Part shown: positions 1-11,700 of the stretch, in pieces
Numbering within the stretch: position 1 is the stretch's first letter
Layout: every line of letters begins with the position of its first letter
NCBI RefSeq assembly: GCF_964340395.1
Contig: NC_135561.1
Location: forward strand, 496,501-560,500
From: Glandiceps talaboti
Taxonomy: Eukaryota > Hemichordata > Enteropneusta > Spengelidae
DNA length: 64,000 nucleotides
Reading direction: 5' to 3'
Position numbers and translations under genes: made by a program
The notes under the pieces: model-generated
Told to the model about the DNA's origin: nothing
Seen by the model: only the letters and a program-made list of their open reading frames with translations
Databases searched by the model: none

Positions 1-85
1 AATTTATTGTTACTTTGTTTAAGAAAACTCCAACCCCTTCTCAATTAAAATCAAGGAAAGAAATCAGGGGTCAGGAGTCATTGTA

Positions 86-421
86 TATCTCAAGAAGCTC
101 TCAACACCAGCAACCGAGAGACATGACTTGGTGTTACTATCTCAAGAAGCTCTCAACACCAGTAACCGAGAGACATGACTTGGTGTGACTATCTCAAGAA
201 GCTCTCAACACCAGTAACCGAGAGACATGACTTGGTGTTACTATCTCAAGAAGCTCTCAACACCAGTAACCGAGAGACATGTCTTAGTGTTACTATCTCA
301 AGAAACTCTCAACACCAGTAACCGAGAGACATTTCTTGGTGTTACTATCTCAAGAAACTCTCCACACCAGTAACCGAGAGACATGACTTGGTGTTACTAT
401 CTCAAGAAGCTCTCCACACCA
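86..421. repeat. 52-bp minisatellite, about 6.5 copies
   Basis: A direct tandem array whose unit runs from ATCTCAAGAAGCTCTC through CACCAGTAACCGAGAGAC to CTTGGTGTTACT. Copies differ at a few positions (CAG/CAA, GACTTGG/TCTTAGT, AACACC/CCACACC). It lies upstream of the first recognised exon of the transposase-like gene. I cannot tell whether it is intronic or intergenic, and no open frame runs through it. Confidence 0.95.
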
Positions 422-858
422 ATCCAAAGCAGATGCAATTTAGAAGTACAGAAATCTATTTTGAATTTGAAATTACAGTTCTGCTAAAATCTGAGTGGAC
501 CTTGATTGATGACTCCTAAGTGCTTATTCCCTTCAGTATAAAACATTTCTCATGAATATACATTGTTCAACTATGAGTAATCATTTCTGCTGACTCCCAT
601 GATGCAAAGATACCCTATAAAGGCACAAGATCAAATCTGAAATCACACATAATTGTAGGTGAATCTGAACCCGTAGAAAATGTCTGCAATTCGTGTAGTG
701 GTATTCTCTTTTGAAAGAAATGGACTGGAAGAGATGTAAAGATTGAAAAGTAACAGAGAGCTTCCTGTGATAGTGATGATGACACATTTCAAGGCTTACA
801 ATTACATGGTCAGAGTTGGAATGTTTTTGTCTGAAATAGTCTTTCATTTAGTCTTTCG
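422..858. other. Non-coding stretch, nothing recognised
   Basis: AT-rich sequence with only short spurious ORFs. I see no exon with convincing splice sites, although an exon of the downstream plus-strand gene could lie here unseen. Confidence 0.5.
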
Positions 859-1082
859 GCATGTGATATCTTCAGTTGTACCCCATACAAAGGACAATTT
901 GGTGTTGACGCTATCAAAACTTTATATCGTCTGTCATTATTTTTTACCCCATACAAAGGACAATTTGGTGTTGACGCTATCACAACTTATATCGTCTGTC
1001 ATTATTTTTTACCCCATACAAAGGACAATTTGGTGTTGACGCTATCACAACTTTATATCGTCTGTCATTTATTTATTTGTAG
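859..1082 (+). repeat. Tandem copies (about 66 bp) of the start of the next exon
   Basis: Three copies of a unit beginning CCCCATACAAAGGACAAT lie at 881, 947 and 1012. Each contains TTTGGTGTTGACGCTATC, nearly identical to TTTGGTGTTGACACTATC in the exon that follows at 1083. The first copy is preceded by GCATGTGATATCTTCA, which is also found at the start of that exon. Translated, the copies read HTKDNLVLTLS against THDDLVLTLS in the exon. The array therefore consists of duplicated exon 5' sequence joined to T-rich intron-like sequence. Confidence 0.85.
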
Positions 1083-1218
1083 GCATGGCATGTGATATCT
1101 TCAAGTGCAACCCCTACACATGATGATTTGGTGTTGACACTATCACAACTTGTCAGAATGAATCCTACAGTTACAGCAAAAGCACTGAAAGAAGCTCGGC
1201 TACACACACTGATGAACA
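1083..1218 (+). CDS. Transposase-like PHD protein, coding exon a (internal)
   Basis: The acceptor is a T-rich tract ending TTATTTGTAG at 1082 and the donor is AACA|GTAAGG. The exon is 136 nt, starts in phase 0 and leaves one base over. It encodes an N-terminal segment containing DDLVLTLSQLVRMNPTVTAK and then a helix-like KALKEARLHTLMN. The next exon continues in phase (A+CA), which supports the model. No start codon fits here, so earlier exons must lie upstream or outside the window. Its first half is duplicated in the array just before it. Confidence 0.75.
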
Positions 1219-1354
1219 GTAAGGAAAATTTACACCACAGACTATTTCTTAAAATTTGTGTTTTTTACTTGCCAAAAGTCTTTAGAAGTCAATATTAAAA
1301 GTTAATTGTGTGTTTCAAATCAGGGGTATGTATATGTAATGATCTTTAATGTCT

Positions 1355-1434
1355 GGATATGGGGTTTGCGGACCAAGGTTGTACTTTAGGAGAGCCTGTA
1401 AGCCATACTAATGAGGTTCGCAAAACCCATATCC
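1355..1434. mobile_element. Short foldback element (MITE-like), 80 bp
   Basis: Terminal inverted repeats of 20 bp match at 18 positions: GGATATGGGGTTTGCGGACC at 1355-1374, and the complement of GGTTCGCAAAACCCATATCC at 1415-1434. They enclose a 40-bp loop. The element lies in an intron of the transposase-like gene. GTCT is found just outside both ends and may be a target-site duplication. Confidence 0.55.
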
Positions 1435-2564
1435 GGTCTGTAAAAGTGTTGTCATACACTCCATGTAGTGGCTTGGAAAACATCATTTTAATAAGGTAAT
1501 CACATAGAGTGGCAGTGAAATATTATTTTATTTGCAAAAACATAAAAATAGTGAAGAAATTAATAAAGCCAAATGACTGAGTGAATGGATATCGATGAGC
1601 ATGCCACTTGCCATATTTGGGCAAAGTGTGCCAGGGTGTGTGATATGTAAAATTATTGCCCAGGTTCGATGTGTGTGTTCTCCATTGAATTGCATTGAAA
1701 TTGATACAGGGTATTTTGGGTAATCTATGCAAATGCAGGGAATTCAAACTGTCATACACAGCTTCCTCACAAATGTCTAGTGTACATATTATTTTTCTTC
1801 CCCCAAAAATATGGGACTCTGGTTATTGTGTAAACTGTTTTTGAATGCTCAAAGATTGCAAATTTATAATTAAAAAAACTTTGAAATTATTCATGTTGTT
1901 GGTATTATATAGCATAAAAACCATGGAAACAGAACCTATGTACTTATGCAAGTACCCAAAAATATGATGTAGAGTACACGTCACAATTTCTTTTTGGCTG
2001 TTACATTTACTGTTGTTTGTTCTTTTGTGTATGAGTAGCCAACAGAATCTATCTTACAATAGAACACTCAACTTTCAAAATTGTAATGAATAACATTATT
2101 GGCTCGGCTGTGCTCATGCACTTTTCAAACAGAGCACTCTGAAGTACTACTGTACCTGTACATTTCAGTGTATTACACGTTTTCATTTGTTGAGTGAATT
2201 CACTCAGTGCTCTCATGTGGCTTGGAAAATCTTATGGTATTGTGTCAGATGTATGTAATGAGCACTCACAAAAGAACAAATGACAGCAAATGTAACAGCC
2301 AAAATGAAATCGCAGCGTGTGCTCTACATCGGATTGTAATCAGATTGGCAAGTACCCAGAGTGTGCCACACTGTCACTGTTATGCCGTGAACTTCTGTCA
2401 TAATATGTGATATTCCAGTACACCAACTTTACAGCCATTTCCAAAGGAAGGGTAAGGGTTGTGTAGGTTACCCAAAAAATTAGGGAAATGAGATCTGAAT
2501 TTGTTGTCATGGATACCTACATGTACATGAAACTGTGAAGTTTGCATGTTTTTCTTCTTCACAG

Positions 2565-2705
2565 CACTAACAAAGGCTCAAACAATTGACATGAAGAATC
2601 AGCTGGGTTTGAGTACCAGGAAATTGTATGCTATGAAGAGATTCTTGTCACAACGAGACGTCACTGTCTTTCCATCTTTCAAGAATATCTCACCAGCCTT
2701 ACACT
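2565..2705 (+). CDS. Transposase-like PHD protein, coding exon b
   Basis: The acceptor is TTTCTTCTTCACAG and the donor is CACT|GTATGT. The exon is 141 nt and accepts phase 1 from the preceding exon. Reading in the joined frame there is no stop. The peptide includes TKAQTIDMKNQLGLSTRKLY and RFLSQRDVTVFPS, the kind of helix-rich DNA-binding-like N-terminal segment seen before the catalytic part of transposon-derived proteins (an inference). It leaves one base, completed by AC of the next exon to give TAC. Confidence 0.75.
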
Positions 2706-2867
2706 GTATGTATAAATATTAATGTTTCTTAATTAAAATCTGATAGGAATGTCCAGCTAAAGTTTGTTATGTGTTAAATCACAAATTGCCAGGTCCATGA
2801 AATGATCTATCTTTAGGATGGTCCTAGGCCAATGTAAAGTGAAAGAAAGAAAGTATGGCTTGATAAA

Positions 2868-3229
2868 TACAAAGTCCACCATTAGGTTTGTGCTAGGGAG
2901 GCTAACCCTTATCCTATTCCTAACTGTACACATAAAACAAAGTCCACCATTAGGTTTGTGCTAGGGAGGCTAACCCTTATCCTATTCCTAACTGTACATA
3001 TAAAACAGTGTCCACCATTAGGTTTGTGCTAGGGAGGCTAACCCTTATCCTATTCCTAACTGTACACATAAAACAGTGTCCACCATTAGGTTTGTGCTAG
3101 GGAGGCTAACCCTTATCCTATTCCTAACTGTACACATAAAACAGTGTCCACCATTAGGTTTGTGCTAGGGAGGCTAACCCTTATCCTATTCCTAACTGTA
3201 CACATAAAACAAAGTCCACCATTAGGTTT
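2868..3229. repeat. 68-bp minisatellite, about 5.3 copies
   Basis: The unit starts ACAAAGTCCACCATTAGG, contains GCTAGGGAGGCTAACCC and ends CTGTACACATAAA. It lies in the intron between coding exons b and c. Copies are nearly identical, so the expansion is recent. Confidence 0.95.
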
Positions 3230-3448
3230 GTTCTGTTGTGCTACCCTCGTGTGTTAGTCATTATTATTATTATTATTTTATTTTACCCACTTCCCACTTC
3301 TTAATTTGTCATCATTTATTTTTCTGTATATGTTAATGTAAATATTGTAAATTTCCCTTACTCAACCTTGTGTTAGAAGAGCCTTTGGCTCAACAATTTA
3401 TCGAGCTTAAATAAAGTCAAACAAACAAAAAAACACACAAACAAACTT
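3230..3448 (+). mobile_element. 3' tail of a non-LTR retroposon (LINE/SINE)
   Basis: An AT-rich segment ends in GAGCTTAAATAAAGTCAAAC followed by A/C-rich (ACAA)n. A related core, GAGGTTAAATAAAGTCAACA with an (AAT)n tail, occurs in reverse orientation near 26935-27100. Two dispersed copies that share an A-rich 3' end are the signature of a retroposon family. No reverse transcriptase remains. The 5' boundary is uncertain because it abuts the 68-bp array. Confidence 0.55.
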
Positions 3449-3648
3449 TCCTTCATTATATATATGCATATCAGATAATGCTAGGGAGTCAAACCTTATT
3501 TCCAATCCCTAACCCTAACTCCCTAGCTTGATTATAAATGTTTATCTATCGTATAGCCAGTCATGTTCTAGAAATAATAGATTACTAAAGCCACCTGAGT
3601 TAGTCTTACTCTACATTATATAGTTTTGTCACCTGTTTTTTCTTACAG

Positions 3649-5663
3649 ACAAAGTTAGTACATCTCCCAAAGTGGTTGACACTGGTTCCGAGATGCTACA
3701 AGCTGTCAAGCATGGTAAGGAACTCCGTAAGGTCAGTTTCTTGAAGGTCAAGAATGACCAAGAAGAAATGACCAAGGTGATTAACCATCACATCGATGAC
3801 AACAAACTATTGATGCAGGGTCAGTTTAAGACAGAGATGTGGCTACAGTTAGCTTTCAGTAATTGTAAGAATTTCACTATGATGTCAATGAAAGTAGTAA
3901 ATGGAGATCGTAAAGTAGAGGATAAGTTGTTAGCAGTGTATAAGGCTGCAGGCACATATGATAATATCAAACATATGTTTAGTCCACAATTGAAATCACA
4001 TGTCAAGGCTTTGATCAACTGTGAGTGGGCTGTCAATCCAACACCCAAGTCTCGATCTAAGTTGTCTACTAGAATGTTCTGTGTAGGGGAGTATGAGTAC
4101 CTATGTAATGTAGTAGGTCATAATGGTGCAGTGTCTAGATACCCTTGTCTATGGTGTCTTGTGTCACATGAAGGCTTACAGAACGAGAATGCAGCCCATA
4201 CCCCATTCTTGCTCAATAATGCTAAGTCTACATGGGCACCCCACCCACAATGTACCTACGCCAAGAGACAGAAAAATTCTGTAGAGTCATCACTTGGTAT
4301 TATACATGAGAAGTTCATTCCACTTGCATATCAGCAGCTTGTGCCCCCTGTAGAACAACTTATGACACACTTTGGAACAAAGATCTTCATTCTGTTACAT
4401 CAGTGTTGTAGGACCCTTGATCAGAGGAACCTGGTAACAAAGCAGTTGGAGCGGGTTAAATTCCAGGATGCAGAGTTAAGCAGGGTTGTCAAGGAATACA
4501 AGGAAATCAAGGCAGAGCTAGAGATTGCCCAACACGAACACAAGGCTGCTTGGAATTCTTTAGAGTTGGTTAAAAAATCTGTAAAGAGGGCGAAACCTTT
4601 GCCCAGTGCTTGTGGTTTCTGCGTTTGCATCGAAGAAGGTGATGCCAAAACGGAAATGCAGAAATGCATTACCTGTGGTGACAAAGTTCACAAAGCCTGC
4701 GCTGGGGTACTACAAGGGCTTGCACTTCTCAACAGTAAGCCCTACACATGTCCTAAGTGTTGTGGTCTCTGTAGCGATGCCAGTGATTTTGTGGCCAAAC
4801 TCACTGATAAAGTTAATTTCCTCAGTGTCAACAAGCTCACATTGGAGAAACGACTTTACCAAAAGCAGTCATCTAAGAGTAGTATCACCAAGTCTCGTAC
4901 CATTGGACCTTTAGAGTTACTTCTTTTGAAGCTTGCCCATAATAGGTTGAAGCTAGAGGCATCTCCATTTCCGGATTCCCAGGAGCTTACATACGACCAG
5001 GTCAAATTGATGTTCTTACACTCAGAGCGTTTGACCGATATGTTATCAGCACACAGAAAAGAGAGGGGCATATTCCGTGAATTGCTGACCCAGGTTGCTG
5101 GCATTCATCGTCTGGTAACCATGCAACGATTCCTCCACCCTCATGAAATTAAGACCCTGTGTCACATATGCTGGGATCTGGGATCATGGTTCCCAGCTCA
5201 GTTTCCAAACAATGTCAGTTTGGAACTACATATCATTGTGTTCCATATTCCAGAGTTTGTGATGAAATGGCATACCATTGGTTTGTTAGGACACCAGGGA
5301 ATGACAGCATTGCATGAGAATTTCAAGAAAGATATCGAGTCCAACAATCACTTGCCAACTGTGGAATGTCTTAAGATCTGTTACAGCAGGAATGGAGCAA
5401 GAGCTGTGATCCCCCCAAAGCTTCTAAAACCCAAGAAGAGGAAGAAGACCATAGACATTGACTCTGCTCCTGTTGCTAAGAAACCAATGATGGCTGATTG
5501 TGATGATGATGATGACGATGATGATAATGATAATGATGATGATAATGATTCCACCATTTCAGTCACTTGTGGTTCAGACATAGGACTCCCCAGCACAAGT
5601 CATTCACCACCTTTTACACAGAAAGTAGTGATGGCAGTCAACATTAAAAAGATGAAGAAGTGA
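3649..5663 (+). CDS. Transposase-like PHD-finger protein, terminal coding exon c
   Basis: The acceptor is TTTTTTCTTACAG at 3648, and the exon stays open to TGA at 5661. It supplies 671 of about 764 codons of the visible gene. Numbering from codon 3672, residues 137-170 hold a zinc-binding-type stretch (VVGHNGAVSRYPCLWC), and about 250-300 is a likely coiled coil. Residues 314-363 form a clean PHD finger, Cx2C-x14-Cx2C-x4-H-x2-C-x16-Cx2C. Next come a helical region ending GLLGHQGMTALHENFKK, a basic KPKKRKK nuclear signal, and an acidic Asp/Asn run encoded by a GAT microsatellite. I infer a relic or domesticated DDE-type transposase of a multi-copy invertebrate family, because the CLWC insertion and the C-terminal helix resemble such proteins. 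I cannot place the catalytic triad, and it may be lost. Confidence 0.75.
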
Positions 5664-5942
5664 GCAGTGTCTTGAGAAATGACATGATAAAATTAACTGT
5701 AGTGATTTCCAAGACAATGTTTTGAATGATGTGATCACTGAAATACTGTCTGGTCTTTGTCTATGCTAACAATGCAGAATGAATCCAATGTTATATTTCA
5801 TGCGGGATTTGAGATCTGAGACTGTTTACAAAGTTTAATGTCTGTTGACACCTCTGTATAGTCATTGATGCATAGCCTAGAGGTGTTTGTTTTCACCAGG
5901 GTCTTGGTGGTATCTACATTATTGACAGTTACATTTTTCTGT

Positions 5943-5948
5943 TAATAA
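5943..5948 (+). terminator. Poly(A) signal AATAAA of the transposase-like gene
   Basis: This is the AATAAA nearest to the stop codon at 5663 on the plus strand, giving a 3' UTR of about 300 nt. It is followed at once by GT-rich sequence (TAGTGTGTTTG) of the type needed downstream of a cleavage site. It is also the left edge of the 50-bp array. Confidence 0.55.
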
Positions 5949-7058
5949 AGACAGATACGCCCCTACTGCATAGTGTGTTTGTAGACCAGGAAGTCCCAAG
6001 AAAGATACACCCCTACTGCATAGTGTGTTTGTAGACCAGGAAGTCCCAAGAAAGATACACCCCTACTGCATAGTGTGTTTGTAGACCAGGAAGTTCCAAG
6101 AAAGATACACCCCTACTGCATAGTGTGTTTGTTGATCAGGAAGTTCCAAGAAAGATACACCCCTACTACATAGTGTGTTTGTTGACCAGGAAGTTCCAAG
6201 AAAGATACACCCCTACCGCATAGTGTGTTTGTTGATCAGGAAGTTCCAAGAAAGATACACCCCTAAAGCATAGTGTGTTTGTTGACCAGGAAGTTCCAAG
6301 AAAGATACACCCCTAAAGCATAGTGTTTGTTGACCAGGAAGTCCCAAGAAAGATACACCCCTACCGCATAGTGTGTTTGTTGATCAGGAAGTTCCAAGAA
6401 AGATACACCCCTAAAGCATAGTGTGTTTGTTGACCAGGAAGTTCCAAGAAAGATACACCCCTACTACATAGTGTGTTTGTTTGTTCATCAGGAAGTTCCA
6501 AGAAAGATACACCCCTAAAGCATAGTGTGTTTGTTGACCAGGAAGTTCCAAGAAAGATACACCCCTACTACATAGTGTGTTTGTTTGTTCATCAGGAAGT
6601 TCCAAGAAAGATACACCCCTACAGCATAGTGTGTTTGTTGACCAGGAAGTTCCAAGAAAGATACACCCCTACAGCATAGTGTGTTTGTTGATCAGGGAGT
6701 TCCAAGAAAGATACACCCCTACTGCATAGTGTGTTTGTTGATCAGGGAGTTCCAAGAAAGATACACCCCTATCGTATAGTGTGTTTGTTGATCAGGAAGT
6801 TCCAAGAAAGATACACCCCTACCGCATAGTGTGTTTGTTGATCAGGAAGTTCCAAGAAAGATACACCCCTACAGCATAGTGTGTTTGTTGATCAGGGAGT
6901 TCCAAGAAAGATACACCCCTATCGTATAGTGTGTTTGTTGATCAGGAAGTTCCAAGAAAGATACACCCCTACCGCATAGTGTGTTTGTGGATCAGGAAGT
7001 TCCAAGAAAGATACACCCCTACAGCATAGTGTGTTTGTTGACCAGGAAGTTCCAAGAA
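5949..7058. repeat. 50-bp minisatellite, about 22 copies
   Basis: Unit AAGAAAGATACACCCCTACT, then GCATAGTGTGTTTGTTGA and CCAGGAAGTTCC. The period is exact from 6001 to 6051 onward, with a few 2-bp and 4-bp length variants (TTTGTTTGTTCATC). It begins immediately after the AATAAA of the transposase-like gene. Its first unit overlaps that signal, and later units carry AAGAAA at the equivalent position. Small ORFs over it on both strands are artefacts of the periodicity. Confidence 0.95.
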
Positions 7059-7949
7059 ATGATGTCACATATTATGTGAATACTCCCAATTAAAAAGTGT
7101 TCCCTGGAAATTGATAGTCCTTATATTGGTTAAGCAATGATCTTTGACTTTTGTTATTACTTCTCAGTGCAAGGTATTAGCATTCCCCACCCCACCCCAA
7201 CCCCCCACCCCCCCACTCCCCCCCCACACACATACTAGTTAAATATTGTAGAATTTCTTTCTGGTGACATACACTAATGTACAAGTCTTGAGTCCATTAT
7301 AAGTTATCACACAGTTTATCACAGTCCTTATACATAATAGTAGTAGGTGAGTTTTGAAAAACAACACATTTTATGCCAAATATTTAATGCAACAAATAAA
7401 ATAGTCTTATCCAAAGAAAAGTTATATACAGTATAGGACTTTGATGGATACCATACTCCCCTCACTAGAGTTCCAGTTTTACTGCAAGAATTTCATAGTT
7501 ACAGATTTAAAAAATCAACTCAGTCTGACATTTTTGGAAGTGAATGCTCATCAGAATGTATTACACAGTCCATTTTAGTGAATCCACATCAGGAATGTAT
7601 TATGCAGCCCCCTGGCAGTGGCAGTGCTGATGGGAAAATTTGGGGTTGTCTTCCAAAATATTTTGACTCTGAGAGTCAATATTTTCACTGATCTTCATCA
7701 AGAATTCAAACATTTTGAGAAATTAGGGGTGTAAAATATTTAAGAAAACATATTTTTCAGTTTTTACCAATTATTTTGACTTTGTTAGACATTTACTGCA
7801 AAGTAGTTGATTGTTATAGTTTGGAATAACCTGGTCTTGTATGATATGGAGTGTCTAATCGTCACACATTTTAATATTTTACCAACTTGGAGAAGGCAAA
7901 CCATATTTTTGACTGTGATATGTTTGGGAAATTGATACAAATATAAAAT
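7059..7949. other. Intergenic, nothing recognised
   Basis: AT-rich sequence with a C-rich tract near 7180-7235. No open frame, splice-site pair or repeat structure that I can support. Confidence 0.6.
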
Positions 7950-7954
7950 GTGAT

Positions 7955-8165
7955 TGCATTGAGAAATATGTATGGAAAATACGTCTTACTATGGAGAAAT
8001 ATGTCTTACTATGGGAAAATATGTCTTACTATGGAAAAATATGTCTTACTTTGGGAAAATACATCTTACTATGGGAAAATACATCTTACTATGGAAAAAT
8101 ACGTCTTACTATGGGAAAATATGTCTTATTATGGGAAAATACGTCTTACTATGGGAAAATAACAT
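7955..8165. repeat. 20-bp minisatellite, about 10 copies
   Basis: The unit is ATGGGAAAATATGTCTTACT with G/A variation. Because 20 is not a multiple of three, all three plus frames stay open with permuted versions of the same peptide. This shows the small ORFs here are not genes. Confidence 0.95.
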
Positions 8166-8326
8166 TCTGTGATTTGACATAAATTACAAATTGAGAAAAA
8201 TCATGAATTTGGCCAAATATTAGAAATTGTCTAAAAATTGTTGATTTCAATACAAAAAATGTTAATCATGTGTTATGTAACTTGAGATTAGTGCAGTTTT
8301 TAGGATTTGGGTAAAAAAACAAAAGA

Positions 8327-8703
8327 ATGTTAGAATTTGGGTAGGGAAGCTTAGGGAGATGTTAGATTTTGGTAAGGAAGCAAGGGAGATGTTAGATTTT
8401 GGTAAGGGAGCTAGGGAGACATTAGATTTTGATAAGGAATCTAGGGAGATGTTAGATTTTGGTATAGAAGCTAGGGAGATGTTAGATTTTGGTAAGGAAG
8501 CTAGGGAGATGTTAGATTTTGGTAAGGAAACTAGGGAGATGTTAGATTTTGGTAAGGAAGCTAGGGAGATGTTAGATTTTGGTATAGAAGCTAGGGAGAT
8601 GTTAGATTTTGGTAAGGAAACTAGGGAGATGTTAGGTTTTGGTAAGGAAACTAGGGAGATGTTAGGTTTTGGTAAGGAAACTCGGGAGATGTTAGATTTT
8701 GGG
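8327..8703. repeat. 30-bp minisatellite, about 12 copies
   Basis: The unit reads GATGTTAGATTTTGGTAAGG then AAGCTAGGGA. Each copy contains TTTTGGTAAGGA, which fits a 5' splice-site consensus on the plus strand. The period is a multiple of three, so ORFs of 138 and 178 codons stay open on the two strands. The translations are simple 10-residue repeats with no independent support. Confidence 0.95.
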
Positions 8704-11700
8704 CAGGGCTGCCCAGCATATCTCCAGTTAGTAACACTCAACACAGTGGATTTACTCAACTGTACTTTGTCCTGAGTAATGGCAAATAATTTATGCAATA
8801 ATTCAAGTTTGAAAAAAATTGAAATTTAATGATTATATTTATGAGGTGCTGATAAAATTGACATGCCACTAGAGTTGTGGAAAGTGCAGAGTTTTGTGTG
8901 GCTTTTGCAGTCTTTGTGTGAATTGAAAAGAGACTTGAAGGCTTTGTATATGAATGAAATGTCAATATTTATATGCAAAGGATTGTCCAATTTGTTACAA
9001 AGCCAGTGTTTTGTTAAAATTCATAGTTCCTTGAAATAAGGAAAGGAGATTGGAAAAAATGTACTCTTTTCTATATGCATAAATGGGTTTTGAGATGAAC
9101 TTTGGTGAAATCACTGGTAGATTTGACCTACTTAAATTATAGTTACTCTAGATCTGTTCAACATTTTGACTTGAATTATGCATGTAGACACACAGAGTCA
9201 TAGCTATTTATAGTCTATTATTAATAACAGGATAACACTGTAGATGTCTGGATTTAGAACTTGAAAATGTACCCTCTGTAACTATTTCTTTGAAGATTAC
9301 ATCCATTGTGTGGAGATAGTAAAAAATATGTCAAAAAGAAATTGTAAATGGAAGTCTAAGAAGTTGCAGAACTTGTCATTTTTTGATGCAACTGCAAACA
9401 GTAGACAGGGGTTGAGACCAAAGGTTCTGTCAAGGATGCTCCACACCACGTTGTCTTGCCATTGTGAGGATAAATGTTTGTTTACCTTTGTTGACAGGGT
9501 ATAAACTAAAAAGGAGTTCATGTGTACATTGCCAAGATACACAGGATTTTACCCTTGACAATGTTTATCATTATTGTGCATGTCTTAGCTTAAAGTTTTG
9601 TAATAGTTTCAGTACTGGTTTTGTTACTTTTACATATTTTTTGAATTTCATTTATATGTTATCTTTAGTTTAGTCTGATATTGGTTATAAATGCCGTTAT
9701 CTTAACCAAGAAAATAATTTAGATTAGAAGGAGACTTGAGAGCCAGAGTAGAATTTTGGAGATTTTGAAGTAAAGGCAACCAGTCCTATGATTATCAATG
9801 TGATCAAACACTACTAAGCAAGGTGAAATTTGATTGGGACACCTTGTGAGGGCGCTATTTTGTGTCTCATTTTCACTACTCTACCTTGTATAGAAGTAGT
9901 TGGATAACATTTGGGATTCATGAATAGCTGTGTAGATCCCTTGGTTGATAGATCTAATGTATTCATAGAATCATGTCTTGCAAGAAATCATATTAGAAAA
10001 GTACTAACTGTTATCCTTACAACTTAAGGTACATTATCTAGTGTTCTCTCAGAGTGACAGTCTACAAACTATACATCACAGTGGACTCAATTTTCTCTGA
10101 TATCCTTCTCCCCATATATAGTCAAATGGACAAACTCTACCGAAAATCTAGCTAAATCTGATGACAAAATTGTGAACAGTACATGTCATCAGACACTGAC
10201 AGGAAATTGTAATAGGTGACTTCATCCAGACAGTTGCTCATTAATATTCAATACAGTATCACTGTGTTTTGACTGGTGGTGGTGGTGGTGGTGGTGGTGG
10301 GGGGGCAGGGGGACTCCACCTCCAGTCAGAAGTAAGTCACATGAGGACACGATAATGTCATCATATGTATATCTAACAGCATTAAACTCACTCTCAGTGG
10401 TAAGACAGAATGTCATGCTAGAGAAAGCCATTTGACTAGATGGTGGAGCGAGAACTTATAGAAGCCACTGCACAATGTATTGCTACTAGATTAATCTAGA
10501 GTAAAATACCTTCACTGTTTTTCTGCAATGTCTGCCAGGAAACCACAGTACATTCCATTCTGATGTCTGTGACTCTCATCTCTCATCTCTCATCTCTCAT
10601 CTCCAGAATGGATGCCTTGTCACCATAAAGTAAGTTTCCCTGGTTTACTATCACTCATATCACTCATAGTTGGTGCAAACAGTGAAGAATAGTATAACCA
10701 TATTGTGTTCCTGTTCACAGGAGTTTAAGGAGACAGGGTCATAGGTTAAAATCATTAAGGACACCATGAAGTCCTATGTGATTGGTAGGGGTAGCTATTT
10801 CATATCGTTTATAAACACTTTGAATCAGTTTTGTTGATTTTCTAAATATATTCTAGTTATGTATTTTTCATGTATTTCCTAGTTTAGTTGAACTTTTTAC
10901 CTATGTTAAGCTGTCATTGTATGTTTTATTTTGTTTTGATGTTTCACTGTAATTATGTACTTAAACAGAAAGTAATCACCTGTAAACCAGACAATTTCTT
11001 ATCAGACCATAATTTCTAAAATATTTACCATATTTACTGCAGTTGCCATGGTTACTATATTTGCTTTAACCATGGCAACTGCAGTTACTGTTACTTGAGT
11101 TACGATCGTTACCATTACTGTCACCTATCTTCAGTGTATTTCGTCTGGCAGTCTCTACAACAGACTTTATTTCACACACAGTTTACCAATATGTCAGATG
11201 TTACTTTCTCCAAAAATTTGTACTACATTGATGTAATACACTAGAAATACAAAACAAACATAACATTTTCTGAAATTGTGTACATGCAAATATTTAATAA
11301 GCCCGGTTTATGATGGAACAGGTTTGTCAAAAAAATCCTGTTTTGTCTGTATTTATAGAAATAAACACATTCAGTACATAGCAGTATGTCTTACATCAAG
11401 TATATAGATTACTTTAAATCATGACAGTAGTACTTCACAGGATCCATGTTGAAAGTTAAAGGGGCACAGTCTGTAACTTTATAGTCAGGATGGGTACTTT
11501 GTTTCGTACTTAAATGTTGATTCCAATGACCTGAGCATGTTGACTTGTATCTTATAACTGGTAGAGTGGTTAAGACTTGTTAAATCTTGTCTTGCAAATA
11601 TCCACACACTCATCAGATATACAGTATGAAAATAATGATGATATAATTTATTGGTTACCAATAAATTAAAAAACACCAAACTCTCCTCCAAATCTTAATG

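Noticed and set aside
86-421. Regularly spaced repeats considered as a CRISPR array
   Set aside because: Units are contiguous with no unique spacers, and the context is eukaryotic.
8262-8798. ORFs of 178 (-) and 138 (+) codons with 10-residue repeats
   Set aside because: Both strands are open only because the 30-bp unit is a multiple of three. No start context, splice signals or domain.
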